Source: PHAA01 sp964457945
GTDB taxonomy: Bacteria > Bacillota > Syntrophomonadia > Syntrophomonadales > Syntrophomonadaceae
Assembly (NCBI GenBank): GCA_964457945.1
Contig: CAYWFX010000006.1
Span: forward strand, 33,941-97,940
DNA length: 64,000 nt
Reading direction: 5' to 3'
This document shows positions 36,177-44,840 of this stretch, in pieces. The notes below the pieces were generated by a model that was not told the DNA's origin, did no database searches, and saw nothing but the letters and a program-made list of their open reading frames with translations. A program made the translations under genes and the position numbers. How positions within the stretch are numbered: the first letter of the stretch is position 1; every line of letters begins with the position of its first letter.

Positions 36177-37562
36177 TTATCGTTCTTGGCTTGCTGCCTG
36201 TATATTAAAGCGCTGGTACAAGTCTTCTCGATAATGAGATAGCTTGCTGGTCAATAACGTGTTGGTTATTTGATCCAGCAGCATGGTTGTGCCTGCATAT
36301 CCTAAGGATAAAATTCTTTGACCACCAATCCTGTCATGGATAGGGAAGCCCAGACGTACCAGGGGAATACCTTCTCGTTCGCTTAAAAATCGCCCATCCG
36401 AGCTTCCAATGGCTATATTTACAGATTTACTGGCACAATGGCTGCGAATATGAGAAAAATCACTATCTGTTAATATCAGGGCCTCCTCGTCACATTCTGC
36501 TGTCAGTGTTTTTAGCAATTCTTTTAAATTTGAACTTTTACTGCCAGTTGCAAGAATTGCTGGCGTTATACCGTTTTCCATCAAAATTCTGCTTACTCCA
36601 TAAACGATTTCTGGTTCACCGAATACTGCAGCCCGGCCTTCGCGGTTATATTTGTGGGAATCCACCATCGCGTCCTTAAGGCGGCCTCTTTCTTTCTTTA
36701 ATGCTTCTGGAATCTGGTTATTCGTCAGCATTTGAAGAAGCTCCAGAAACTGATCGCAGGCAACTATTCCCATAGGCAGAGGCAGCTTATATAAAGGCAC
36801 CTTATATTCATTTTCCAGATATTTTCCGGGAGAAAGTTCATCATCAACTGTTTTCCCGAACTCAATAGTTGCTGTGGCACCTGCCATGCTTTCAATATCT
36901 GCGAGGGTGGTACCTCCTGCAGGAATTTTTATATATACTCTGGCATAAGGGCTGTCCAGGGTATCAGATATATCAGGAAGCAAGGTATAGGTGACCTGCA
37001 TGAGCTCTAAAATGCGTTTGATCTCCCGCACGTCAGCCGGGCTGATATGAGGAACGATTATATTGATCCTGTCATGACCGGCAGTCTTGTTACTCAGAGT
37101 CTCTACAATGCTCCTTAAAGCTTGAAAATATCCTTCTGAATGAGAACCACCGAAGCCAGGGGTGGGAACCGAAATCAACCTAGCCTGGAAAGAATCACCC
37201 TTTTCCTCCTGGAATGCCGTACTGATACGGCCAATGTCTTCGCCGATGGTTTCGGCCAGACAGGTGCTTAGTATTCCTATCACCTGCGGGTGATACAGGT
37301 GCAGCAGATTTTCCAGGCCTTGTCTTAGATTTGCTTCTCCTCCGAGAATAGTTCCCTTTTCGGTAATAGCGCTGGAGGCAACATCTATGGGCTCATTAAA
37401 ATGCTCGGCCATATGCCGACGCATATAGGTTGCACAACCTTGGGAACCATGAATTATTACCATGGCGTTTTCTATGCCTTTAAAGGGCACGATTGCTCCC
37501 AGGGGCATACACATACTACAGGGATTTTCGGTTACACTTCTTACGCTGTCCTTTTTATTCAT
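36177..37562 (-). CDS. nifN: Nitrogenase cofactor scaffold protein NifN
   Basis: NifN pairs with NifE to form the scaffold on which the precursor is matured to FeMo-cofactor. The 461-residue protein is NifK-like: NPCSMCMPLGAIVPFKGIEN, GSQGCATYMRRHMAEHFNEP and STCLAETIGEDIGR. It lies 15 bp after nifE and 24 bp before nifB, with an AGGAGG-type site. The later domain has VFGEPEIVYGVSRIL and FPIHDRIGGQR. Confidence 0.93.
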   Translation of the reverse strand: MNKKDSVRSVTENPCSMCMPLGAIVPFKGIENAMVIIHGSQGCATYMRRHMAEHFNEPIDVASSAITEKGTILGGEANLRQGLENLLHLYHPQVIGILSTCLAETIGEDIGRISTAFQEEKGDSFQARLISVPTPGFGGSHSEGYFQALRSIVETLSNKTAGHDRINIIVPHISPADVREIKRILELMQVTYTLLPDISDTLDSPYARVYIKIPAGGTTLADIESMAGATATIEFGKTVDDELSPGKYLENEYKVPLYKLPLPMGIVACDQFLELLQMLTNNQIPEALKKERGRLKDAMVDSHKYNREGRAAVFGEPEIVYGVSRILMENGITPAILATGSKSSNLKELLKTLTAECDEEALILTDSDFSHIRSHCASKSVNIAIGSSDGRFLSEREGIPLVRLGFPIHDRIGGQRILSLGYAGTTMLLDQITNTLLTSKLSHYREDLYQRFNIQAASQER

Positions 37563-37577
37563 GAGGTCACCTCCTGA

Positions 37578-38939
37578 CTAGTTTCCTAATTCCTTATTCA
37601 GATACTTCCATACCGGGGAGCAAACTGTCTGTTCTACCTCCCGAGCAAAATTGGCGGCTCCTACAAAACCGCTCAAGGGGTGTTTACGCTCATGATTATG
37701 ATCTATAAACGCCAGTCCCAGCTTAAATGCCAGCGGCCTTTCCTTCACTCCTCCTACCAGGAGATCTGCCCCCTGTTCCAGCATAAATCGCTCCAACTCA
37801 GAGGGATTAGCATCATCGAGAACTACGGTGCCCTCATTTACCAACTGATGAATGGCAGCGTATTCATCGGGTTGACCGGTCTGGGTTCCAACCATCACGA
37901 CCTCCATACCCAGTTCCTGAAATTGCTTGATCAGGGAGATGGCTTTGAATCCTCCTCCCACATATACGGCAGCTTTTTTTCCGGTGAGACGCTTTCGGTA
38001 TCGCTGAACAATGGGTTTGTATATCGCCATTTCCCGTTCAATCAAAGCTTCGGTTCTAGCGGATAAAAGGGGATTGTAAAAAAAATCGCTGATCCTGCGT
38101 AATGATTCAATCGTATCCTCCAGGCCCAGAAAAGATATGTTGAGGAAAGGAATATCATAGAGCTCTTGCATTCTTTTGGCCATATATCCCATGGAACCGG
38201 CACATTGAACGATGTTAAGCGATGCCGACGGAGCAGTTTTCAAGGTCGCATATTGTGAATCCCCAGTAAAGGCTACGTTAACATGAATTCCTATTTCCCG
38301 TAGGTAGTTGCTTATGATCCAGGCTTCACCCGCCAGATTAAAGTCGCCCAGGTAATTTAAATGAAGTTCCTTTTTAGTAACTTTTTCATGGGGAGCTATT
38401 AATCTTAACAAAACTTCACAGGCGACGCGGTATCCGTCTGACTTGTTTCCTGAGAAACCCGAGGATTGTACCGGTATTATTTCGATTCCGTGACGTTCAG
38501 AAGCGGTTTTACAAACGGCCTCCAAATCATCACCAATTATTCCAACTATGCAGGTAGAATAAACCAGCATCATGGGAGGGGAGTATCGTTCTGCCAATTC
38601 ATCAATACAATGGGCCAGTTTTTTCTCGCCGCCAAAAATAATATCTTCTTCCCGCAAGTCGGTGGAAAAACTATAACGGAACAGATCAGCACCACTGCTG
38701 AGACTGCCTCGAATATCCCAGGTATAGCTGGCGCAGCCAATTGGACCGTGGACCAAATGAACTGCATCAGTTATCGGGTTTAATACTACTCTGGCTCCAC
38801 AGTAAACACAGGCTCGCTGGCTGACACAGCCGGCAACGCTGTCAACCTGGCAGCTAATAGCCTGGTTTTGCCGTCCTTTGGTACTTATAGAATTTTGTCG
38901 TTCCGATATGAATGTTGGCGCAGTTTGATTTATTGCCAT
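37578..38939 (-). CDS. nifE: Nitrogenase cofactor scaffold protein NifE
   Basis: NifE is the NifD-like subunit of the NifEN scaffold. The 453-residue protein has the typical N-terminal SQRACVYCGARVVLNPI, then HGPIGCASYTWDIRG, STCIVGIIGDDLEAV and a C-terminal LSGFVGAANFAREV. The start is taken at ATG 38939 (MAINQTAP), with an in-frame GTG three codons upstream. It follows the AnfO-like gene with a 167-bp gap that holds a GCGCC hairpin. Confidence 0.94.
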   Translation of the reverse strand: MAINQTAPTFISERQNSISTKGRQNQAISCQVDSVAGCVSQRACVYCGARVVLNPITDAVHLVHGPIGCASYTWDIRGSLSSGADLFRYSFSTDLREEDIIFGGEKKLAHCIDELAERYSPPMMLVYSTCIVGIIGDDLEAVCKTASERHGIEIIPVQSSGFSGNKSDGYRVACEVLLRLIAPHEKVTKKELHLNYLGDFNLAGEAWIISNYLREIGIHVNVAFTGDSQYATLKTAPSASLNIVQCAGSMGYMAKRMQELYDIPFLNISFLGLEDTIESLRRISDFFYNPLLSARTEALIEREMAIYKPIVQRYRKRLTGKKAAVYVGGGFKAISLIKQFQELGMEVVMVGTQTGQPDEYAAIHQLVNEGTVVLDDANPSELERFMLEQGADLLVGGVKERPLAFKLGLAFIDHNHERKHPLSGFVGAANFAREVEQTVCSPVWKYLNKELGN

Positions 38940-39023
38940 ATTAATCACTCTTTTCCTGAAGATACGTGCTAAAGGCTAGCTTTTATCTTGCCATACTTAA
39001 CATTTATACCTTCGGATAATAAG

Positions 39024-39057
39024 TGGCGCCCTTCATTGGTAAAATGAAAAGGCGCCA
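39024..39057 (-). ncRNA. GCGCC hairpin in the nif operon between the AnfO-like gene and nifE
   Basis: TGGCGCCCTTCAT pairs with ATGAAAAGGCGCCA (one bulge). A similar hairpin, GTGCCTTTC/GAAAGGCGC, lies just before nifH. It is likely an RNA processing or stability element that separates the structural genes from the scaffold genes; that is inference. Confidence 0.5.
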
Positions 39058-39106
39058 TTGCTAATCAAGTATTCAATTATAAATTAACGTGGAGGGGGAC
39101 TTACTT

Positions 39107-39748
39107 CTAGAACTCGCCGCATATTTTGGATTGAATCTTTATCTTATAATCATTTTCTCCCATCTTAGTAAGCTCTGATTTTAATCTTAGTAGATCTAAT
39201 TCAATTTCCAACCAAGGAGGAACGTGGTAACAGCTAACTTCAAGTTCAAAAAAAGTGCACTGGCGGAGAAAAGGCAACAATAACTGTTTAGATGATAGGC
39301 TGGCATTAGTATTCTGAACTTGTTTAAGATTAATATAATAGTTGCCTTCGATATTGGTTGTTACCGGACCGTAGAACTCAGGAGAATTGCTAAGGGATGG
39401 AGACTGGGAAGAGCCATGCTTTTCTTCCTTTTCCAGTACAGCATCAAGTAGTTCTTCTGGTCTACCCTCAATTTCATAAATCGTAAATCCAGCCATATCC
39501 AAGATGTTGTAAGACAAACCAGCAACTTCGCGAGCTAAAAATAGTCTGCATTCTCCCAGCCAGTCCAGAATTCCCATCATGCTGGACCGAACTGCTTTAA
39601 TCCCATGGGTATAGGGTAAGTTATAAGGTAGTTCTTTTATAACTATCCATTTTCCACTTTCCCTGGAATATAACTTCACTATACCTGGTTCAGCAAATGA
39701 TGCTGCCAGACCATGGTCATCAACTAATACTGCAATTTTCATCGCCAT
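39107..39748 (-). CDS. AnfO-like nitrogenase accessory protein
   Basis: The 213-residue protein resembles the AnfO family known from Fe-only nitrogenase operons. The N-terminus reads MKIAVLVDDHGLAASFAEPG, the middle has LFLAREVAGLSYNILDMAGF, and the C-terminal half has SSKQLLLPFLRQCTFFELEV then HVPPWLE. AnfO's biochemical role is not firmly known. Here the gene lies between nifK and nifE, 52 bp after nifK, with no anfG-type delta subunit gene in the cluster. ATG 39748 is used, although ATG 39742 is equally possible. Assignment is from remembered family pattern and should be checked by profile search. Confidence 0.65.
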   Translation of the reverse strand: MAMKIAVLVDDHGLAASFAEPGIVKLYSRESGKWIVIKELPYNLPYTHGIKAVRSSMMGILDWLGECRLFLAREVAGLSYNILDMAGFTIYEIEGRPEELLDAVLEKEEKHGSSQSPSLSNSPEFYGPVTTNIEGNYYINLKQVQNTNASLSSKQLLLPFLRQCTFFELEVSCYHVPPWLEIELDLLRLKSELTKMGENDYKIKIQSKICGEF

Positions 39749-39799
39749 ATTAACCACCCTCAAAATTCTTAATACTTCATCCTCAACTTTCTAACGACA

Positions 39800-41161
39800 C
39801 TACATTATTAATTCGAAGTCTTCCTCTTTGGCATCTCGATCCTGTCTATCCAAAAGGGTATTGCTGATCATTTCTATTAAACGCATAGCTCCTTTATAAC
39901 CAACAATCGGCATATAGGAGTGAACACCTCGGTCAAGAATGGGGAAGCCCACTCTTACTAGGGGAATATCCTCAGCTCGGGCGATATATTTACCATAGGA
40001 AGTACCCATTAAGAGGTCGACCGATTCTTCTTTAAGCCATTGATGGAGTGTAAATAAGTCGCCGCCTGCTTTTACCTTGGCATCTATACCCACTTCTTGA
40101 AGTATATTTTTAACTTCTCTTTCAAAAGCCTCACCAGGAGTACCAGTTAGCACATATTTGGGAACCATGCCCATTTCCAGGGTGAAAGCGGTAAGCGCAA
40201 TCACGATATCAGGATCTCCAAATATGGCAACTGTTTTGCCTTGATACTGATCATGCAAATCTGTCATGATGTCAATCAACTGGCCTCTTTCTTCCTCTAA
40301 CTCACTTGATATTTCTTGACCGGTTAGCCTTGATACTGCCATAAGCAGTTTGTCTGTCCCGCCGATTCCGATAGGAGTATTCAGGACAATGGGACGAACT
40401 TTAGCCTTTTTTCTTAACTCATTGGCTGCATCACCTGAAGCGAAACTGCCTAAACCCAATGTCGCCAGGGAATTACCTGCATCAACAATGTCTGTTATTT
40501 TAGTCCCTCCTGAAGGATACATTTCGTACTTGCCGGTTAAAGGAGCATCCAGGACGCCACTGGTATCTGGAAACATAATTAATTTTACACCCATAGATTT
40601 CATAATTCTTTTTATCTCTCTCATATCGCCAGGGTTAACATAGCCGGGGATTATATTTAGTTTCCCATTAGGATTTTTACTATTTACACTCAGGTATTTA
40701 ATCATGCCTTTTACCATATTGGAAAAGCCTGTAACATGAGACCCTACATAACTTGGGGTATTAGCATGAATAACTACCTTGCCATCAGGCACCTGAGACT
40801 GGAGGATGTAAGTAGGAATATCATCCCCAATCGTTTCCGATAGACAGGTGGTATGAACTGCAATTATATCCGGATTATAGATCGAAAAAATATTTTTAAT
40901 GGCAGTTTTAAGGTTCGAACCTCCGCCAAATACAGCAGCACCCTCGGTAAATGAACTGGTTGAGGCCATAACCGGATCCCTGAAGTGTCTGGCCAGATGC
41001 ATGCGATGATAAGAACAGCAGCCCTGTGATCCATGACTATGCGGCAAACACTTGTGTATTCCCAGGGCAGCGTATATCGCTCCGATGGGCTGACAAGTTT
41101 TAGCCGGATTAATTACAATACCTTTTCGAGTATAGTATTCTGCAGGCGTACGATCTAACAT
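39800..41161 (-). CDS. nifK: Nitrogenase beta subunit NifK
   Basis: NifK forms the alpha2-beta2 dinitrogenase with NifD and shares the P-cluster. The 453-residue protein shows the three cysteine regions: KTCQPIGAIYAALG, GSQGCCSYHRMHLARHFRDP and HTTCLSETIGDDIP. The N-terminus is short compared with Azotobacter NifK, as in clostridial enzymes. It begins directly after the nifD stop codon with no intervening base, indicating coupled translation. Confidence 0.95.
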   Translation of the reverse strand: MLDRTPAEYYTRKGIVINPAKTCQPIGAIYAALGIHKCLPHSHGSQGCCSYHRMHLARHFRDPVMASTSSFTEGAAVFGGGSNLKTAIKNIFSIYNPDIIAVHTTCLSETIGDDIPTYILQSQVPDGKVVIHANTPSYVGSHVTGFSNMVKGMIKYLSVNSKNPNGKLNIIPGYVNPGDMREIKRIMKSMGVKLIMFPDTSGVLDAPLTGKYEMYPSGGTKITDIVDAGNSLATLGLGSFASGDAANELRKKAKVRPIVLNTPIGIGGTDKLLMAVSRLTGQEISSELEEERGQLIDIMTDLHDQYQGKTVAIFGDPDIVIALTAFTLEMGMVPKYVLTGTPGEAFEREVKNILQEVGIDAKVKAGGDLFTLHQWLKEESVDLLMGTSYGKYIARAEDIPLVRVGFPILDRGVHSYMPIVGYKGAMRLIEMISNTLLDRQDRDAKEEDFELIM

Positions 41162-42763
41162 CTAAACCACCTCCTCAACAAAGTTTGCTTCGAGCATAGG
41201 CTCGATTTTCCAGGGGGGCTGTACTAAATTCCATACCGGAGCCGTTAAACCCAGGGCTATATCCCTGGCAAAAGTGGCAGCACCCTTGAAGCCAGCATAG
41301 GGTCCAGTGTAATCATAGGAATGCAGCTGTTTGGAAAAGACCCCTGCTTTATGGATTTGGTATTTTTCCTTAATCCCTGCACAAAAAATATCCGGTTTCA
41401 ATATTTTCATGAACTCATCTATTTCATAATGGTTAATGTCATCAATTACTACGCTGTTGTTCTTCATAGCCTTGATCATCCCAGCAAAATAATTTAGGGG
41501 TATCTGGCTTTTCAGTTCTTCATATTTATCTCTGGAAAGAACCAGACGGTAGTGCTGGTCATCAGGCTCCAGGTGCAATTCCTCAATATTCCTGCTGTCT
41601 GCATCCACTTTCATAAACGGAATTACCTCACTGCCTTCATAGTCATCCCGATGGGCAAATTCAAATCCGGCCAGTACCGTTTCCATACCCAGTTCTTCGA
41701 ACAAGTTCTGATAGTGAAGTGCCCGGGAGCCCCCCACATAGAGGGCAGCGGTCTTACCCTGACACAGCTTTTTATATTCTTGAACTACAGGCACGACTTC
41801 GGCCAGTTCTTCGGCAATAACTTCTTCTGTCCTAGCTGTCAACTGAGGATCGTCAAAGTATTGGGCCATATCCCGCAGCGAATCGACAGCACCCTGGAGT
41901 CCAATGAAGTTGACTTTAAGCCAGTCGGTTCCATATTTGGTGTGAACCATTTCGGCGATATAATTAATGGAGCGATAGCATTGCACCAAATTTAAGTTGG
42001 CTTTATGAGCATTTCTAATTTTTTCTATAGAGCCGTTTCCAGTCATAACTGAGACAATTTCATAGCCTATTTTGGTCAGAATTCGCTCGATTTCCCAGGA
42101 GTCACCGCCAATATTATATTCGCCCAGAAGATTAATCGAATATTTACCCACCACCGCATCTCCGGTACCGATTATGTGCTTTATTAATTGGTTATTGCCA
42201 ATATGATGTCCGGCTGACTGGGTCACTCCTTTGTACCCTTCACAACTGAAAGCTAAGACTGTTATCTGGTATTTTTGTTCTGCCCAGCTGGCAACTGCGT
42301 TAATATCATCACCGATTAGACCGACAGGGCAGGTCGAGCAAATCATAATGCTTTTTGGTTTAAATATTTCCATAACCTCATTAATAGCCTGCTTTAATTT
42401 TTTTTCGCCTCCAAATACGATATCCCCTTCCTGTAAATCGGTAGAAAAACAGTAGTTGATGAAATTATCTTCTTCTCCCTCATCTAACCTGGCTTTATTC
42501 CGTCTGGTTCCCCAGCTGTAATACCCACATCCTATGGGCCCATGGGTGATAACGACTGCATCTTTTAATGGGCCGATAACCACTCCTTTACAGCCGGCAT
42601 AACAACATCCCCGGCTGCTGATGATGCCTGGAATGGTTCTGGTGTTAGCTGTTATGGTTTGTGGTTTTTCCAGGTCATGATCCACCAGTAAAATATGGTC
42701 TTTTCTATTTTTGAAAACACTTGCTGGGTATTTATCAATGATGCTGCTAACTTTGTTTTTCAT
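41162..42763 (-). CDS. nifD: Nitrogenase alpha subunit NifD
   Basis: NifD carries the active-site cofactor. P-cluster cysteines are in SSRGCCYAG, GPIGCGYYS and CSTCPVGLIGDD. The FeMo-cofactor ligands are Cys in LVQCYRSINY and His in KQLHSYDYTGPYAGFKG, and the functional Gln and His are in GVTQSAGHHIG. An insertion of about 50 residues after FAHRDDYEG, running DADSRNIEE onward, is like that of Clostridium NifD and of AnfD. ATG 42763 (533 residues) follows GGAGG; the frame is open from 42808 but would overlap nifI2. No delta subunit gene is present, supporting a Mo-type enzyme. Confidence 0.95.
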   Translation of the reverse strand: MKNKVSSIIDKYPASVFKNRKDHILLVDHDLEKPQTITANTRTIPGIISSRGCCYAGCKGVVIGPLKDAVVITHGPIGCGYYSWGTRRNKARLDEGEEDNFINYCFSTDLQEGDIVFGGEKKLKQAINEVMEIFKPKSIMICSTCPVGLIGDDINAVASWAEQKYQITVLAFSCEGYKGVTQSAGHHIGNNQLIKHIIGTGDAVVGKYSINLLGEYNIGGDSWEIERILTKIGYEIVSVMTGNGSIEKIRNAHKANLNLVQCYRSINYIAEMVHTKYGTDWLKVNFIGLQGAVDSLRDMAQYFDDPQLTARTEEVIAEELAEVVPVVQEYKKLCQGKTAALYVGGSRALHYQNLFEELGMETVLAGFEFAHRDDYEGSEVIPFMKVDADSRNIEELHLEPDDQHYRLVLSRDKYEELKSQIPLNYFAGMIKAMKNNSVVIDDINHYEIDEFMKILKPDIFCAGIKEKYQIHKAGVFSKQLHSYDYTGPYAGFKGAATFARDIALGLTAPVWNLVQPPWKIEPMLEANFVEEVV

Positions 42764-42782
42764 GAGTAACACACCTCCACTC

Positions 42783-43166
42783 TTATAGAGCAATTTCTCC
42801 GCTTTCACCAGTCCTTACCCTTATACAGTCTGTAATAGGCAGTACAAATATTTTTCCGTCGCCTGGATTACCTTTTTGATTAACAGAAATAATAACATTA
42901 ACTAAGTTTTGAACTTCATCATCCTTCACAACAATTGACAGCAATCTTTTGGGGATAAGCCTATGCCCTTCTGAAATCGCTTCGGCGATGGTAGGGGAGG
43001 CCAATTCATTCCCAGCTATAATATTTTCAATTAGCGAAAAATCAACCTTTTTATTACCTCTGCCCAGAACCTTTCTGCAATTCATGGCAGGGAAGCCTTC
43101 TTTTAAAAGAGCTTCTTTAGTTTTAGTGATCATGTCCATTCGAATAACCGCCATTACTTCTTTCAT
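42783..43166 (-). CDS. nifI2: Nitrogenase regulatory PII-like protein NifI2
   Basis: NifI1 and NifI2 are PII-family proteins which in Methanococcus switch off nitrogenase by binding NifDK when ammonium is present, relieved by 2-oxoglutarate. This 127-residue protein shows the NifI2 pattern: MKEVMAVIRMDMITKTKEAL, then GRGNKKVDFS, LIPKRLLSIVVKDDEV and GDGKIFVLPITDCIRVRTGE. The T-loop differs from GlnB. It lies between nifI1 and nifD, the order of group II nitrogenases. Confidence 0.93.
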   Translation of the reverse strand: MKEVMAVIRMDMITKTKEALLKEGFPAMNCRKVLGRGNKKVDFSLIENIIAGNELASPTIAEAISEGHRLIPKRLLSIVVKDDEVQNLVNVIISVNQKGNPGDGKIFVLPITDCIRVRTGESGEIAL

Positions 43167-43181
43167 TGAAAGACCCCCAAT

Positions 43182-43508
43182 CTATAACTGATTGTTGCCA
43201 GAGCTTATGGTATAGGCCTGAAGTACCGGGCTTACGAAAATTTTCCCGTCACCAAACGCTGCCTTTTGCCCGGTCCTCGCATTTTTCATAATTATTTTTA
43301 TAACATCATCCTTATCTTCATCATTCACTACCATCATCAGCATTTCTTTGGGTATTTCATCATAAAATACATCTCCAACCTTTACACCCTTCTGTTTTCC
43401 TCTTCCCATTACGTCCATTTTAGTAACAGCCGGAAACCCGCCATCACTTAATTCCGATAAAACAATCCCAACTTTATCCGGTCTAATAATAGCTTTTATC
43501 ATTAACAT
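43182..43508 (-). CDS. nifI1: Nitrogenase regulatory PII-like protein NifI1
   Basis: This 108-residue PII-family protein shows the NifI1 signature: MIKAIIRPDKVGIVLSELSD, GFPAVTKMDVMGRGKQKGVKVG, IPKEMLMMVVNDED and FGDGKIFVSPVLQAYTI. It would act with NifI2 as a 2-oxoglutarate- and adenylate-sensing complex. It starts after a 81-bp gap from nifH with GGAGG upstream. Confidence 0.93.
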   Translation of the reverse strand: MLMIKAIIRPDKVGIVLSELSDGGFPAVTKMDVMGRGKQKGVKVGDVFYDEIPKEMLMMVVNDEDKDDVIKIIMKNARTGQKAAFGDGKIFVSPVLQAYTISSGNNQL

Positions 43509-43589
43509 AAATCATTCCTCCAATAAATTGATTTATTGATACTTTTGATGCTCCCAGGCAGAAGAACCTTCTCCTGGCCTGCTAAACGA

Positions 43590-44411
43590 TCAAATTCCTA
43601 AGAAACCGTATTTCATCATTAATTCTTCAAGTCTATCCTGCTCCATAGGCTTGGGAATAACGAACATATCATTTCCATCAATCGCGTTGGCCAATCCTCT
43701 GTACTCATTGGCTTGATTTTCATCCGGGGCAAACTCGATTACCGTCTTTTTATTAATTTCTGCTCTTTGTACCAAATTGTCACGAGGTACGAAATAGATC
43801 AACTGACTTCCCAGTTCCTTGGCAAAAAACTCTAGAAGATCACGTTCTCCATCAACGTTTCTGCTGTTGCAAATAATGCCACCTAAACGGCATCCACCTG
43901 TATTGGCAAATTTCAGAACACCTTTGGCAATATTGTTGGCGGCATATAAAGCCATCAGTTCGCCACTGGCAACTATATAAATCTCTTTGGCTTTTCCTTC
44001 TCTGATAGGCATGGCAAATCCACCGCAAACAACGTCACCAAGAACATCATAGAAAACGTAATCCAAATCATCAGTATAGGCACCCAGACTCTCCAACATA
44101 TTTATAGAAGTGATGATACCTCTTCCGGCGCATCCCACACCGGGTTCCGGCCCTCCAGACTCAACACATCGGATTCCGAAGGCACCTGTTTTAAGAATAT
44201 TACTGAGTTCGACCTCTTCACCCTCTTCACGCAGCGTATCAAGTACACTCTTTTGTGCTAAACCTCCTAGAACAAGCCTGGTTGAATCTCCTTTCGGATC
44301 GCATCCGACAATCATAACCTTTTTCCCCATTTCTCCCAGGCCTGAGGTTAAATTCTGGGTTGTGGTAGATTTACCGATACCACCTTTTCCATAGATCGCT
44401 ATCTGTCTCAT
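43590..44411 (-). CDS. nifH: Nitrogenase iron protein NifH
   Basis: NifH is the ATP-dependent electron donor of dinitrogenase and is also needed for cofactor maturation. The 273-residue homodimer subunit begins MRQIAIYGKGGIGKSTTTQN. The [4Fe-4S] cysteines are in PGVGCAGRGII and VLGDVVCGGFAMP. The ADP-ribosylatable Arg of the family is in GCAGRG. It is the first gene of a nine-gene operon, preceded by AAAGGAGG and a long structured leader. Confidence 0.97.
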   Translation of the reverse strand: MRQIAIYGKGGIGKSTTTQNLTSGLGEMGKKVMIVGCDPKGDSTRLVLGGLAQKSVLDTLREEGEEVELSNILKTGAFGIRCVESGGPEPGVGCAGRGIITSINMLESLGAYTDDLDYVFYDVLGDVVCGGFAMPIREGKAKEIYIVASGELMALYAANNIAKGVLKFANTGGCRLGGIICNSRNVDGERDLLEFFAKELGSQLIYFVPRDNLVQRAEINKKTVIEFAPDENQANEYRGLANAIDGNDMFVIPKPMEQDRLEELMMKYGFLGI

Positions 44412-44439
44412 TCCTATTCCTCCTTTCAGATATTAAATA

Positions 44440-44469
44440 GCGCCTTTCATCCGTCAAACGAAAGGCACC
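44440..44469 (-). ncRNA. GCGCC hairpin just upstream of the nifH ribosome binding site
   Basis: On the minus strand GTGCCTTTC pairs with GAAAGGCGC around a 12-base loop. The CCTTTC arm could instead pair with GAAAGG (44427-44422) of the Shine-Dalgarno region, giving two exclusive structures. Confidence 0.5.
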
Positions 44470-44620
44470 ATTACCTCAATGCTTATGAGTTTTTATGGGA
44501 CTTTAATAAAATGAAAAACCCTTCTTTTTAATAGTGTTGTGATTAGTGCATTAAATTTATAACTAAGAAGGGCGCTTCAGGGTAAATACCTGAGAGCGCC
44601 TCTACTCTATAGATTTTGGA

Positions 44621-44658
44621 AAGAAAATGCCCCGAACCAGTATTTGGTTCCGGGCATC
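44621..44658 (-). terminator. Intrinsic terminator inside the nif leader
   Basis: On the minus strand ATGCCCGGAACCA pairs with TGGTTCGGGGCAT (one mismatch) around AATAC, followed by TTTTCTTT. It lies about 100 nt after the proposed nif start site and 210 nt before nifH. It could instead end transcripts from the small upstream gene. Confidence 0.7.
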
Positions 44659-44759
44659 ATCACCAGTCTATTATTATGAAAATGTTGATTGAAAACTAAT
44701 CAGCCTCTCGAGAAATTCTCGAAAGGCCACTTTGCCAACAATTTAGTTGATGTCAGTAA

Positions 44760-44788
44760 GTATATACATCCAGTTCTGCTTTTTCAAT
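44760..44788 (-). promoter_or_regulatory. Sigma-A promoter of the nif operon
   Basis: On the minus strand TTGAAA and TATACT are separated by exactly 17 bases. The predicted start is near 44753. No sigma-54 (TGGCAC-N5-TTGC) promoter was seen upstream of nifH, so this is the best candidate. Confidence 0.65.
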
Positions 44789-44840
44789 AGTATGCAGGCA
44801 GGTATACATTATTCTTGGCGGGATTCCAGTCGATGACTTG

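Larger units (their letters stand above)
44412..44755 (-). ncRNA. Structured 5' leader of the nif operon
   Basis: From a start site near 44753 to nifH there are about 340 non-coding bases. In transcript order they contain a hairpin at 44728-44704, an intrinsic terminator at 44658-44621, a GGCGCT/AGCGCC hairpin at 44601-44572, a terminator-like CCCTTCTT/AAGAAGGG stem with T-tail at 44573-44509, and a GCGCC hairpin at 44469-44440 close to the ribosome site. A leader with internal terminators suggests attenuation or a ligand- or protein-sensing RNA. I do not recognise a named riboswitch. Confidence 0.55.

Noticed and set aside
44572..44610. AGAGGCGC in the nif leader as the start of a lysine riboswitch
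   Set aside because: Only this short box matches; the sequence folds into a local hairpin and the remaining conserved parts of the riboswitch are missing.
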